Below are positions 25,281 through 34,491 of a stretch of 64,000 nucleotides of DNA, one piece after another (positions within the stretch are counted from its first letter, which is position 1; the number at the start of each line of letters is the position of its first letter). This DNA comes from Marinimicrobium sp038419845 (GTDB lineage: Bacteria > Pseudomonadota > Gammaproteobacteria > Pseudomonadales > Cellvibrionaceae): contig NZ_JBCAQT010000001.1 in the NCBI RefSeq assembly GCF_038419845.1, positions 1 through 64,000 on the forward strand, read 5' to 3'. A model generated the notes under the pieces. The model saw only the letters and a program-made list of their open reading frames with translations. It did no database searches and was not told where the DNA came from. Both the position numbers and the translations under genes were made by a program.

Positions 25281-26006
25281 ATGGCAGATGAACGCTTCGA
25301 CCTGATTTTCCGCGGTGATATTGTGCTCGGGCAGCCCCTGGGCGAGGTCAAACAGCGGCTTCAACAGCTGCTCAAGACCGACGCGGGCAAGATCGAAAAG
25401 CTGTTTTCCGGTCGTCCGGTCGCGCTCAAGCGCGGCCTGGACAAGGCCACCGGAGAGAAATACCAGAAGGTGCTGCACAAGGCGGGCGCCCTGGTCAGCC
25501 TGGTGCCCGCTAAGAAAGCGTCCGGACAAACCGGCACGGCGCGAGCGCCGCAGCCACAACGACAACCGACGGGGCTGTCTCTGGCCCCTGTGGGCGGCTT
25601 GTTGCTCAACCCCACTGAGCGGCCGCGATTGACGCCGGTGTCGGTGGATACCAGCCAGTTGAGTCTGCGCCCGGCGGAGGGCGACCTGCTGGATGCGACC
25701 GAGCGACAGCGTGTGGAGGACGCAGCGGTGATGGTGCCGGACTTCGATCTGGCCGAAGCGGGGGCGGATCTGTTGTCGGAGGATGAGCGTCAGGGTCTGC
25801 CGTTGATGGGGGTGGAGCCCGAAGACTGGGGCCTGGCCGAGGCCGGCAGTGACCTGCTGAGCGCCGAGGAGCGCGGGCCGGAGCCCGAGCCGCCAGCGGT
25901 GGCGGCCGATTTTGACCTGGCGCCAGCGGGCAGCGACATGGGGCAACTGAAACCGCAGCAGCCGCCGGTGTCACCGGATATCAGCGGCTTGCGGCTGGAA
26001 GAGTGA
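25281..26006 (+). CDS. Unknown protein with FDL-AxAGxDLL repeats
   Basis: The 241-residue protein has an N-terminal domain (1-75, 'RFDLIFRGDIVLGQPLGEVKQRLQQLLKTD...LFSGRPVALKRGLDKATGEKYQKVLHKAGALVSLVP') of a type often placed in front of membrane or RDD/DUF805 domains in proteobacteria. Here a proline-rich linker and a low-complexity C-terminus follow. Three imperfect acidic repeats with 'DFDLAEAGADLLS' character are at about 155-215. No signal peptide or membrane helix is seen. Function unknown. Confidence 0.6.
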   Translation: MADERFDLIFRGDIVLGQPLGEVKQRLQQLLKTDAGKIEKLFSGRPVALKRGLDKATGEKYQKVLHKAGALVSLVPAKKASGQTGTARAPQPQRQPTGLSLAPVGGLLLNPTERPRLTPVSVDTSQLSLRPAEGDLLDATERQRVEDAAVMVPDFDLAEAGADLLSEDERQGLPLMGVEPEDWGLAEAGSDLLSAEERGPEPEPPAVAADFDLAPAGSDMGQLKPQQPPVSPDISGLRLEE

Positions 26007-26039
26007 ACCGTTGAGGGGTCGCTGATGCTGGCCGGTGCC

Positions 26040-26068
26040 GGCCGGTGAAAGGGGGTCACTCACCGGCC
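26040..26068. terminator. Hairpin between convergent genes
   Basis: A 9-bp inverted repeat GGCCGGTGA / TCACCGGCC with an 11-nt loop lies between the convergent 25281 gene and ppa. No T-run follows on either strand, so terminator activity is uncertain. Confidence 0.4.
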
Positions 26069-26085
26069 AGACGTTCCAGAGCCGG

Positions 26086-26619
26086 TTACCCTTCTTTTTT
26101 GTACCGCTCGACCGAATCCAGGATCTCGCGACGCGCGGCGTCGGCGTCTTCCCAGCCGTCGATTTTGACCCACTTGCCTTTTTCCAGATCCTTGTAATGC
26201 TCAAAAAAGTGAGTGATCTGGGCCAGAGTGATCTCCGGCAGGTCGTCGGCGGACTTCACCTTGCTGTACAGCGGGGTCACCTTGTCGACCGGCACGGCCA
26301 GCACCTTGGCATCTTCGCCCGACTCGTCGGTCATTTTCAGGACACCGACCGGGCGGCAGCGAATCACGGAGCCGGGGGGCAGGGCGTGCGGAAATACCAC
26401 GAGAACATCCACCGGATCGCCATCACCACACAGGGTGTGGGGCACATAGCCATAGTTGCAGGGGTAGTGCATGGCAGTGCCGAGCAGGCGGTCGACGAAA
26501 ATCGCACCGCTGCCCTTGTCCACTTCGTACTTGATGGGTTCGCCGTTCATGGGAATCTCGATGATGACGTTGATATCATCGGGCACGGCCTTGCCGGAGG
26601 CTACATTGTCTAAGCTCAT
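26086..26619 (-). CDS. ppa: Inorganic pyrophosphatase
   Basis: The start at 26619 gives 177 residues, the usual family I size. Motifs are 'NVIIEIPMNGEPIKYEVDK', 'YPCNYGYVPHT', the signature 'DGDPVDVLVV' with the three catalytic Asp (about 65-70), 'DEKGEDAK'-type segment 'DESGEDAKVLAVPVDK' and 'HFFEHYKDLEKGKWVKIDGW'. It hydrolyses PPi to drive biosynthesis. Confidence 0.96.
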   Translation of the reverse strand: MSLDNVASGKAVPDDINVIIEIPMNGEPIKYEVDKGSGAIFVDRLLGTAMHYPCNYGYVPHTLCGDGDPVDVLVVFPHALPPGSVIRCRPVGVLKMTDESGEDAKVLAVPVDKVTPLYSKVKSADDLPEITLAQITHFFEHYKDLEKGKWVKIDGWEDADAARREILDSVERYKKEG

Positions 26620-26703
26620 GGGTTGATAATCCTGCTCATTGATTGAGTGAAAAATTCGGCGCGATTTTAGCACAGATTGCCCGCGCGACGCCTACCCCGG
26701 CGG

Positions 26704-27543
26704 TCAGACCCAGAAGAAAGCGCCCACCAACAGCAGCACGGCGGCGAGCACCACAAGCCACAGCCAGATTTCCTGGCGCCGCTCCTTGTAGGTGGGTTCC
26801 TGACGGTTACCGGGCGAGGTCGGGCGCGTTTTCCAGCGCCTGGGGGGTAAATCGGTGATTTTCTTCGGCTTAGGCTTAGGCGTCGGGCGCTGGTTCACCG
26901 TGGTGGTGGCGCGCAAGCGGGTGCGCTCGCGATCACCCGTGGGGCTCACTACACGAAAAGTGTACACATCCAGGCGCAGCTGGTCTCCCCCGTGGGCGAG
27001 CCCTTCGGTCACCGGGCGGTCGTTCAGGTAGGTACCGTTCACCGATCCCAGGTCCTTGACGTGCAGGCTGCCGCCCTGCACACGCAACTCCACATGCCGC
27101 CGGGACAGGTGGGTTCCGGGAATGACAATATCGCACTGACTGGAGCGCCCGATGATCGCCGTGCCCTCCTCGGGGATGGTGTAACTCTGGCCTGAAAGCC
27201 AACTGCCGCTGGCCACCAGGCGCCAGGGGTCGGCGCCGCTGCGACCGGGGAGGGTATCGTCGTTGGGTTCCAGCACTTCCAGTTCCACCGGGCCCAGACG
27301 GAGTTGGTCCCCGGGGAGGATTTCCCGCTGGGTAATGCGCTGGCCATTCACAAAGCAACCGGTGTCGCTGTTGTTGTCTTTGAGAAAAATTTTCTCGGAA
27401 GTGGCGATCAGGCGCGCCTGCAGCGGGGCGATACCCTCGTCCTTGAGCACCAGGTGGTTGTCTTCCGAACTGCCGATGCTATACAGCTTATCGACCACCC
27501 AGAACGGCGGCTGGCGCTGATCCTTGAACTGTAGCTTGAGCAT
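26704..27543 (-). CDS. Tandem FHA domain protein with C-terminal membrane anchor
   Basis: The 279-residue protein has two FHA domains. The first (about 20-90) shows 'YSIGSSEDNHLVLKDEGIAPLQARL' and 'DTGCFVNGQRI'. The second (about 125-205) shows 'AIIGRSSQCDIVIPGTHLSRRHVELRV' and 'DLGSVNGTYLNDRPV' with the canonical GR, SxxH and NG residues. A basic linker leads to one C-terminal membrane helix (about 258-277). FHA domains bind phosphothreonine, so a Ser/Thr kinase partner may exist elsewhere. Confidence 0.85.
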   Translation of the reverse strand: MLKLQFKDQRQPPFWVVDKLYSIGSSEDNHLVLKDEGIAPLQARLIATSEKIFLKDNNSDTGCFVNGQRITQREILPGDQLRLGPVELEVLEPNDDTLPGRSGADPWRLVASGSWLSGQSYTIPEEGTAIIGRSSQCDIVIPGTHLSRRHVELRVQGGSLHVKDLGSVNGTYLNDRPVTEGLAHGGDQLRLDVYTFRVVSPTGDRERTRLRATTTVNQRPTPKPKPKKITDLPPRRWKTRPTSPGNRQEPTYKERRQEIWLWLVVLAAVLLLVGAFFWV

Positions 27544-27708
27544 AAACCACTTCCATCTCAGGCGGTTGTAGGATTATATCGACAGTCTTCCAGACTTTAC
27601 CATAGACTGGCGCCCAGAACCCGCACAGGGTCCGCTATCGGGCGGGCTCTTGAGGTACACTAGCGCGTATTTGATTCCCTATGAGCCATTACGGATAAGG
27701 TCATCCCC

Positions 27709-30240
27709 ATGCTGACATTGCTTGACTCCTGGTACCGAGCCACCATCCTGCGTCACCCGGCGATCGTGCTCGCCGTGGTGGTGCTGGTGGCGATTGTGGC
27801 GGCCCTGGGGCTGCCCAACTTCAAACTGGACGCCTCGGCCGATTCGCTCACGCTGGAGAGCGACCAGTCCATCGACTACTTCCGCGAAATCAACCAGCGC
27901 TATCAGAGTGGCGATTTTCTGGTGGTGACCTATTCGCCCGAAGCCGAGATGTTTTCGGAGGAGTCTCTCGACACCCTGGAATCACTGCGCGATGAGTTGG
28001 CCGAGGTGCAGGGGGTGGAGAGCATCAACTCCATACTGGATGTGCCGCTGCTCTACTCCCCGATGCGCTCCCTGGATGAGCAGAAGGAGTCCACCCGGAC
28101 ACTGCAGACCGAGGGCGTCGATAAAGAAGCCGCCAAGGAAGAGTTTCTTACCAGCCCAATCTATCGCGACACCCTGCTCAGTCCCGATGCCCAGACCACG
28201 GCCCTGCAGCTGAACCTGGAGGTGGACAATCGCTACATCGACCTGGCACGCGAGCGGGATGCACTGCGCCAGAAGGCTTCGGAAGAGGGGCTGAGTGAGG
28301 AGGAAGCGCAGAGACTGGAGCAGGTGAGCCAGGAGTTCCGCTCGTACCGGACACAAGCGGCGGAGAAGGACCGTGCCCGGGTCCAGACCATACGGACCAT
28401 TCTGGAAGGTTACGACGAGCGGGCCGAAGTATTCCTGGGCGGGGTGAGCATGATCACCGCCGACATGATCGCTTTTATCAAAAGCGATCTGGTGGTCTTC
28501 GGCAGCGCGATTCTGGTGTTCATCATCCTGATGCTCGCGTTCATTTTCCGCCAGTGGCGCTTTGTGATTCTGCCGCTGGCCACCTGTGTGTTTTCGGTCC
28601 TGATCATGCTCGGCTGGTTGAGCTGGATCGACTGGCGCCTGACGGTAATCTCTTCCAACTTTGTCGCCTTGTTGTTGATCCTGACCCTGGCGCTCACCAT
28701 TCATCTGATTGTGCGCTATCGGGAGCTGCATGCCCAGCATGCTGACTGGCCTCAGGAGTCGCTGGTGTTGGAGACCGTCCGTCAGATGGCGCGTCCCTGT
28801 CTGTATACGGCGCTGACCACTATGGTTGCCTTTGTCTCGCTGGTGGTGAGTGATATCCGCCCGGTGATCGATTTCGGCTGGATGATGACCATTGGCCTGA
28901 GTCTGGCATTTGTTCTGGCATTTGTCCTCATCCCCTCGGGCCTGATGCTATGGCCCAAAGGCGAGCCCAAGGACAAAGGCGACCAGTCCGGCGCCATCAC
29001 CCTGATTTTCTCCCGCTTCGCGGAGCGGTACGGCACGTTGGTGATTCTGATTGCGCTGGTGGCGGCCCTGGTCAGCGTCTATGGCAGTACCCTGCTCAAG
29101 GTGGAAAATCAGTTTATTGATTACTTTCACGAAGACACCGAGATCTACCAGGGCATGTCCGTCATTGATCAGAAACTCGGCGGTACCATCAATCTGGATA
29201 TCATCCTGACGGCCGAACCGAGCGAGGATGCCGGCGCGAACGGTGAGGATGATCCCTTTGCCGAGCCAGAAAGCGCCGCCGATGAAAGTGCCGCGGAGGA
29301 TGATCCCTTTGCCGCGCCGGGCGAAGAAGAGGGCGACTCGAGTCAGAGCGCCTGGTTCAACCGGGCGGCCCTCGACAACATCAAGGAGCTGCACAACTAT
29401 CTTGAATCCCTGCCGGAGGTGGGTAAGGTCAATTCACTGGCGATTGCCTACGAAGTGGCAACCGATATCAACGGTGGCCGGCTCAACAATTTCGAGCTGG
29501 GCGTGATGCGCAACTCCCTGCCGGAGAACATCAAGAAAGTACTGATTGAGCCCTACCTGTCGGATGAGCACAACCAGGCGCGCGTCAGTCTCCGGGTGAA
29601 GGAAACCAGTCCCGAGCTGAACCGGATTCAACTGGTAGAGAAGATTCGCGAATACGCGGTCGAGGAAGTCGGGTTTGAGGAGGACCAGGTCCGCTTCACC
29701 GGCATGCTGGTACTCTACAACAATATGCTGCAAAGCCTGTTCAGCTCACAGATCGTGACCCTGGGCGCGGTATTTGTGGGCATCATGGCCATGTTTCTGG
29801 TGCTGTTCCACTCGCTGAAAATCGCCATCATCGCGATCCTGCCCAACATGCTGGCCGCCGGTGTGGTGCTCGGTGGCATGGGGCTGGCGGGCATTCCGCT
29901 CGACATGATGACCATCACCATTGCGGCCATCACGGTGGGTGTCGGGGTGGATCACGCGATTCACTACCTGTACCGCTTCCGCATGGAGTTCGCCGAGCGT
30001 GGTCGCTACGTCGACTCCATGCATGCCTCGCACGCCTCCATCGGGCGGGCCATGTACTACACGGCAATCATCATCATCGTGGGCTTTTCGATACTGGCGC
30101 TGTCAGAGTTCATTCCCTCGATCTACTTCGGCCTGCTCACCGCGTTGGCGATGTTCGCGGCGATACTCGGGTCCCTGACGCTATTGCCGAAATTGGTGTT
30201 GGTGACCAAGCCGTTTGGGAAGGAGAGCGACGCAGGATAG
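27709..30240 (+). CDS. RND superfamily (MMPL-type) transporter
   Basis: The 843-residue membrane protein has the duplicated RND plan. One N-terminal helix, a large periplasmic loop and a five-helix sterol-sensing-like cluster (about 255-415) are followed by a second helix, loop and cluster (about 675-830). 'ITVGVGVDHAIHYLYRFRMEF' is the conserved TM4-like proton relay of the C-terminal half. An acidic low-complexity insert with DDPFAEP/DDPFAAP repeats lies at about 508-548. MMPL-type RND proteins export lipids or hopanoids; no periplasmic adaptor is adjacent. Substrate unknown. Confidence 0.85.
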   Translation: MLTLLDSWYRATILRHPAIVLAVVVLVAIVAALGLPNFKLDASADSLTLESDQSIDYFREINQRYQSGDFLVVTYSPEAEMFSEESLDTLESLRDELAEVQGVESINSILDVPLLYSPMRSLDEQKESTRTLQTEGVDKEAAKEEFLTSPIYRDTLLSPDAQTTALQLNLEVDNRYIDLARERDALRQKASEEGLSEEEAQRLEQVSQEFRSYRTQAAEKDRARVQTIRTILEGYDERAEVFLGGVSMITADMIAFIKSDLVVFGSAILVFIILMLAFIFRQWRFVILPLATCVFSVLIMLGWLSWIDWRLTVISSNFVALLLILTLALTIHLIVRYRELHAQHADWPQESLVLETVRQMARPCLYTALTTMVAFVSLVVSDIRPVIDFGWMMTIGLSLAFVLAFVLIPSGLMLWPKGEPKDKGDQSGAITLIFSRFAERYGTLVILIALVAALVSVYGSTLLKVENQFIDYFHEDTEIYQGMSVIDQKLGGTINLDIILTAEPSEDAGANGEDDPFAEPESAADESAAEDDPFAAPGEEEGDSSQSAWFNRAALDNIKELHNYLESLPEVGKVNSLAIAYEVATDINGGRLNNFELGVMRNSLPENIKKVLIEPYLSDEHNQARVSLRVKETSPELNRIQLVEKIREYAVEEVGFEEDQVRFTGMLVLYNNMLQSLFSSQIVTLGAVFVGIMAMFLVLFHSLKIAIIAILPNMLAAGVVLGGMGLAGIPLDMMTITIAAITVGVGVDHAIHYLYRFRMEFAERGRYVDSMHASHASIGRAMYYTAIIIIVGFSILALSEFIPSIYFGLLTALAMFAAILGSLTLLPKLVLVTKPFGKESDAG

Positions 30241-30256
30241 GGTTGCTATCACCCAT

Positions 30257-30285
30257 AAAAAAACCGGCCTCGGCCGGTTTTTTTT
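30257..30285 (+). terminator. Terminator of the RND gene
   Basis: A/T-flanked stem AAAACCGGC / GCCGGTTTT with a CTCG loop is followed by a T-run, 17 bp past the stop. It is nearly symmetrical and could act in both directions. Confidence 0.9.
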
Positions 30286-30537
30286 ATGGATGGCGTTTAT
30301 TACCTGATCAGCCAGGTCAATTTCCACTTGCTTGATCACCAGGGCTGTGGCGTCTGCGTTGTGGGCAAGTACGGCGGTCGCGTTGCAGTCGGTACTGACA
30401 CAGACGGAGGACCAGGTATCGACATCAAGACTAGAAGTCTCTGTGAATTATTTCCCGGCTGGAAGTGGGTTGGGTTGTCTGGTAATTAAAGCGGGATTTT
30501 TATGACTTTTTGGTGAAAGGTGGGGGCGTCGTGGAAT
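30286..30537. other. Non-coding gap between two terminators
   Basis: About 250 bases between the terminators of the RND gene and of the convergent lipoprotein gene. A 67-codon frame at 30286-30489 begins inside the terminator tail and has no family look. I see nothing functional. Confidence 0.4.
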
Positions 30538-30568
30538 AAAAAAACCCGGCTCCTGGGAGCCGGGTTTT
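30538..30568 (-). terminator. Terminator of the carbohydrate-binding lipoprotein gene
   Basis: On the minus strand a stem ACCCGGCTC / GAGCCGGGT is followed by TTTTTTTATT, 34 bp past the stop of the gene at 30602. Confidence 0.9.
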
Positions 30569-30601
30569 CAGTCGAGTAGCCGAAGCTAGCCTTTGGTTGG
30601 A

Positions 30602-32281
30602 TTACTCAATGGTGATTCGACGCAGCCACAGCTCTTCGCCTGCCTCACCGTCGTTGTCCAGGCTACCGCGCTGCAGCTTCAAGCCAACGCGCAGTGCGGG
30701 AGGATCTGTGGGAACGTCGGTAAAGGTACGCTCAAAGCGGTACCAACCATCGCCCAGGTCTTCCGCGTCGCTGAGACTGAACATGCTTCCGAAGAGACCT
30801 GTATAGCTGTCGCTATTCTGCTGGATGTAGAACTGGTACTGCATTCCGGGGTTTTCAGTCACATAGTAATCCGGAATGAACAGTTCATAGCCGATGGTGG
30901 CGCCTTCCAGTTCGGGCAGTTCGTCCTCACCGGCCACATACATAATGGTGCGTTCGCCGCCGGCATCGGTCGCGTCCCAGTTGGGTGCGATAGCGAGTAC
31001 CCCTTCCGCTTCGTTGAAGCTCAGGTCTGGGGCGCCATTAAGGTTCTGCCAGTTGTCGTTGCTCCAGGCGGAGTCAACATTGTCGGCCGTGGCGGTCAGC
31101 TCGAACGGCCCAGTGTCTCCACTTACGCCGCCGGCATCGATTTCCATGCTGTTGATGGTCACGGTGCCTGCTGGTTCACCTTTCACCTGGAGGCCGACGC
31201 GAATGTTCTGCCCTTCTTCGGCAACAAAGGCTTCGTTGCTGGTTTCGCAAGTGAATTCAAAGGGTTCGCCGGCAGTCAGTGAGCCGTTGCCAACGTAGCA
31301 CCCGAACTCGCCGGTGTAGCTGCCGAAGTTCAGCTGGATGATCGGCTGAACATCGCTGCCGCTATCTTTGAACGCCTGGTCCACGGTGAAGGTAAAGGTG
31401 AAGCTGCGTCCCACCAGGTCAGCCGGGCCGTCGAGCAGATAAACGAGTTTCTGATCGGCAGCGGTCGGTGAGAAGGCCACGGTGCCATCGGCTTGCTGAA
31501 GCTCAACACCGGTCGCGTCCATTACAGCCCAGTTTTCACTGGCCATATCGACTTCAAGCGGACCGGAACCCGAGCCGGGTGTCAGAACCACGTTGTCAAT
31601 CCAGAGTTGACCGCCGACGTCGACGGGCTTGTCATTGGCCGCAAACCGGACACCGACTTCGTTGATACCCAGCAGGCTAAAGCCAGCGTCATACATGGCA
31701 AAGCTACCGTAATCTTCTTCACCTTCCTCAACTCCGCCTTCGGTGGTGGTCGCCATCTCCCAGACGTCGACACGGTTCCAGCCGGCCTCTTCAACGGGGA
31801 AGGGCTCGCTGTATGCGTTGGTGCCGTTGGCATTGGTCAGCACTAGATGCATCGCCAGGTTGCCATCCGAGACGTAGTCTTCGGTGACAAAAACCCAGAC
31901 GCTGGCATTGGCGCCTTCCATATTGCTGATTTCTTCAACCGGGGTGTAGATTTCCAGGTTGTCTTCGGTGCTGGCCCATTCGGGGGCGACCGCGAGGACT
32001 TCTTCGTCGGCGTTCCAGCTCAACCCGGCCGTAGCGTCGCAGCTCTCGACGCAGCGATGCGCCCAGGAATCGATGTTGGCCTCTTCGTCAAACCGGATGT
32101 CGGTCCAGATTTCCGGCTCATCTTCGCCATTACCGTTACCGTTACCGTTACCATTTCCGTTCCCGTTACCATTGCCATTCCCGTTAGCGGGAGGAGCCTG
32201 GTCCGGGCCCAAATCGAGATCGCCGCCGCAGGCGGTGAGCGCGAATACTGTGCAGAGTGCTATAAGTGATTTCTGTAACAT
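30602..32281 (-). CDS. Multi-module carbohydrate-binding lipoprotein
   Basis: The 559-residue protein has a lipoprotein signal ending LTAC (residue 18), then a linker of about ten Gly-Asn dipeptides (36-53). Three beta-sandwich modules of about 150 residues follow. Modules 1 and 3 share 'W-N..EGVLA(V/I)AP-W(D/A)(A/S)T' and 'EGA-I-YELF(I/V)PDYY' segments, resembling CBM4/9-type or similar carbohydrate-binding modules. The middle module has 'GRSFTFTFTVDQAFKDSGSDVQPIIQLNFGSYTG'. No catalytic domain is evident. It probably holds plant polysaccharide at the cell surface. The GN linker is encoded by a short tandem repeat prone to length change. Confidence 0.7.
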   Translation of the reverse strand: MLQKSLIALCTVFALTACGGDLDLGPDQAPPANGNGNGNGNGNGNGNGNGNGEDEPEIWTDIRFDEEANIDSWAHRCVESCDATAGLSWNADEEVLAVAPEWASTEDNLEIYTPVEEISNMEGANASVWVFVTEDYVSDGNLAMHLVLTNANGTNAYSEPFPVEEAGWNRVDVWEMATTTEGGVEEGEEDYGSFAMYDAGFSLLGINEVGVRFAANDKPVDVGGQLWIDNVVLTPGSGSGPLEVDMASENWAVMDATGVELQQADGTVAFSPTAADQKLVYLLDGPADLVGRSFTFTFTVDQAFKDSGSDVQPIIQLNFGSYTGEFGCYVGNGSLTAGEPFEFTCETSNEAFVAEEGQNIRVGLQVKGEPAGTVTINSMEIDAGGVSGDTGPFELTATADNVDSAWSNDNWQNLNGAPDLSFNEAEGVLAIAPNWDATDAGGERTIMYVAGEDELPELEGATIGYELFIPDYYVTENPGMQYQFYIQQNSDSYTGLFGSMFSLSDAEDLGDGWYRFERTFTDVPTDPPALRVGLKLQRGSLDNDGEAGEELWLRRITIE

Positions 32282-32591
32282 GTTGTAAACCCTCTATTAT
32301 TCTAGTCTTCAGCGAAAGATGACCGAACTCGGCTGACTTGCCGCCTTCCAGCTGTCTGTTTCAGGAATCCATGGTCGGCCCTGACAAGCCTGGTACCGCT
32401 CCTGAATTGACTGCATGACATCTAACATAGCACACAAATGTTCTTGATGACCATAAGGTAAATGCATTTTATTTTAAGAGATTTGTGTGCCAAGCCAATT
32501 GTCTGATAAATAAACGGCTGGGGCGTCTGATCGGGCAGGGTGCAGTGGCAGGCAGCGGCGGGCTGGGACAAGCTGTTAGGGCAGGTGAGGG
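32282..32591. other. Upstream region of the carbohydrate-binding lipoprotein
   Basis: This ~310-base gap holds the promoter region of the lipoprotein gene and the 3' side of the SGNH hydrolase gene. It includes an AT-rich stretch near 32440-32510. I see no gene or defined operator. Confidence 0.4.
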
Positions 32592-32622
32592 CAGGGCGCG
32601 GCGATCCGGTCGCCGCGCCCTG
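32592..32622 (-). terminator. GC-rich 3' hairpin after the SGNH hydrolase gene
   Basis: A 13-bp perfect stem CAGGGCGCGGCGA / TCGCCGCGCCCTG with a 5-nt loop starts 4 bp past the stop. It lacks a T-run, so it may stabilise the mRNA end or act with Rho. Confidence 0.55.
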
Positions 32623-32625
32623 AAC

Positions 32626-33390
32626 TTACTCCAGCCAGTCTTTGAAGATCGGCTTCAGGTTCTCGGCCCAGATCCGGTACCCCTCCCCGGACAGGTGCAG
32701 GTGATCGGGCATGATGTCCGTGCTGATATCGCCATTGTCCTCAACCAATTGGGGGCCAATATCCAGGAAGTACACCCGTTCGCGGTCGGCCAGGTGGGCA
32801 ATCTGGTCATTCAGCTGCCGCACCTGGTCCCGGGCGGGGTCCTGGGCCGACTCCTTGTAGGGAAAAACGCCATGCACCAGGATTCTGGCGTTGGGGAAGG
32901 CACCCAGCAGGGTGTCAACCACGGCCTCCACACCCTGATAGACGTCATCGGGCTCGTGCTCGCTCAACCCGAAATTGTTGACCCCGATCAGCAGGGAGAC
33001 CACTTGTGGGTCGAGGTTGCCCACGGCGCCGTTGTTCAGGCGCCAGAGCAGGTTTTCGGTCTTGTCGCCACCGATGCCGAAGTTGGCCGGGTTGTATTCA
33101 CCGAAGTACTTCTCCCAGAGTGGCTCCGGCCAGCCTTCGGTAATGGAGTTGCCGATAAACAGCAGGTCCACATCGCTCTCGCTGGCCACCTTGACGTCCT
33201 CGGCATGCATGGCTTGCCAGCGCTCGACTGACATCCAGTCGTACTCGGTGGTCCGGGGGGAGGGGATGACCGATTCGGGGTGAGGTTCGCGCTCTTCGGC
33301 TGGCTCCGAGCAGCCCGAGAGCAGAATTCCGGCCAGCAGCAGGGCGGCCAATCCCGGGTTCGGCGAACGAGTCCATGAAGGGTTCAGCAT
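32626..33390 (-). CDS. SGNH/GDSL hydrolase lipoprotein
   Basis: The 254-residue protein has a lipoprotein signal ending LSGC (about 27) and an SGNH hydrolase domain: block I 'FIGNSITEGW' (Ser), block II 'FGIGGDKTENLLWRL' (Gly), block III 'IGVNNF' (Asn), block V 'DHLHLSGEGY' (Asp/His). It resembles PAF-acetylhydrolase-like carbohydrate esterases. Given the surroundings it may deacetylate plant polysaccharide fragments in the periplasm; the substrate is inferred. Confidence 0.85.
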   Translation of the reverse strand: MLNPSWTRSPNPGLAALLLAGILLSGCSEPAEEREPHPESVIPSPRTTEYDWMSVERWQAMHAEDVKVASESDVDLLFIGNSITEGWPEPLWEKYFGEYNPANFGIGGDKTENLLWRLNNGAVGNLDPQVVSLLIGVNNFGLSEHEPDDVYQGVEAVVDTLLGAFPNARILVHGVFPYKESAQDPARDQVRQLNDQIAHLADRERVYFLDIGPQLVEDNGDISTDIMPDHLHLSGEGYRIWAENLKPIFKDWLE

Positions 33391-33441
33391 AGTGTGGGCT
33401 CCAGTGGTTATGATTGTTGGTTGTGACCGGGTAACCGGATG

Positions 33442-34491
33442 TTACAGCTTCAGTGCCAGGCGCTCATTGGCCGGTTGCAGGCTCTGCACGCCCGCGAGGT
33501 TGAGAGTCAGGTCCAGCAGCTCGTCCCAGGGGTCGGCCTGGCGCATCCCCTTGATCGCCTTGTCCACGCCATTGGCCTTGCGCAACAGTTGCTGCAGTTG
33601 AGCCGGACGCAGGCGGCGCAGGGCCGTCTGGATCAGGGGCTGGCGTTTGGTCCAGACTCCGGCGGCCTGGGCGGCACGCTCAAAGGCGATGCCCTGGGCC
33701 GTCCCCTGGGAGATCTGGACCAGGGCCCGAATGTCCCGCGCCAGGGCCCACAGCAGGGTCAGCGGCTCGGTCCCTTCGACCCGCAGGCCCTGGAGGGATT
33801 TCGCGGCGCTGCGGGCGTCCCCGTGCAGCGCCTTGTCCACCATGCCGAACACATCGTAGCGGGCGCTGTCGGCGACCACCGAGGCCATCAATTCCGTGCT
33901 GATCAGCGAATCCGAGGTGAGCAGCTTCAGTTTTTCGATTTCCTGGGCGGCGGCCAGCAGATTGCCCTCGACGCGTGAGGCGAGCAGTTCAATGGCGGTG
34001 CTGTCGGCGCGCAGGCCTGCGGCTTTCAGGCGCTGTCCGATCCAGCGGGGCAGCTGGGCCGGTGGTACGGGCCAGACCTGCACATGGGCTCCCTGGCCCT
34101 CGAGGGCTTTGACCCACTTGGATTTCTGTACGTTGCGATCGAGCTTGCCGGTGACCACCAGCAGCAGATTGTCGGGGGAGGGGTCCCGGGCATACTCCTG
34201 CAGCACCTTGCTGCCTTTATCGCCAGGCTTGCCGGTGGGCAGGCGCACCTCGAGTATTTTCTTGTCGGCAAACAGGGACAGACTGTTGGCGGCGCTGAGC
34301 AGTTGGGTCCAGTCGAAACCGGCATCGGCGTGGTAGAGCTCGCGCTCAGCAAAGCCGGAGGCGCGGGCGCCGGCGCGAATCTGGTCGCAGGCCTCCTGAA
34401 TCAGCAGAGGCTCCTCGCCGCTGACCAGATAAATGGGCGCCAACCCCTGTTTCAGGGTGGCCTCCAGCTGCTCAGGGCGCAGTTTCGCCAT
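33442..34491 (-). CDS. holA: DNA polymerase III delta subunit
   Basis: HolA opens the beta clamp as part of the clamp loader. The start at 34491 (MAKLRPEQLEATL) gives 349 residues; its first codons overlap the end of lptE by 20 bp. 'LAPIYLVSGEEPLLIQEACDQIR' and the C-terminal 'DRAIKG'-like 'VDKAIKGMRQADPWDELLDLTL' match the family. It is last in the usual leuS-lptE-holA string. Confidence 0.93.
   Translation of the reverse strand: MAKLRPEQLEATLKQGLAPIYLVSGEEPLLIQEACDQIRAGARASGFAERELYHADAGFDWTQLLSAANSLSLFADKKILEVRLPTGKPGDKGSKVLQEYARDPSPDNLLLVVTGKLDRNVQKSKWVKALEGQGAHVQVWPVPPAQLPRWIGQRLKAAGLRADSTAIELLASRVEGNLLAAAQEIEKLKLLTSDSLISTELMASVVADSARYDVFGMVDKALHGDARSAAKSLQGLRVEGTEPLTLLWALARDIRALVQISQGTAQGIAFERAAQAAGVWTKRQPLIQTALRRLRPAQLQQLLRKANGVDKAIKGMRQADPWDELLDLTLNLAGVQSLQPANERLALKL

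Noticed and set aside
30286..30489. A 67-codon plus-strand frame after the RND gene
   Set aside because: It starts in the terminator T-run, has no ribosome binding site and no family resemblance.
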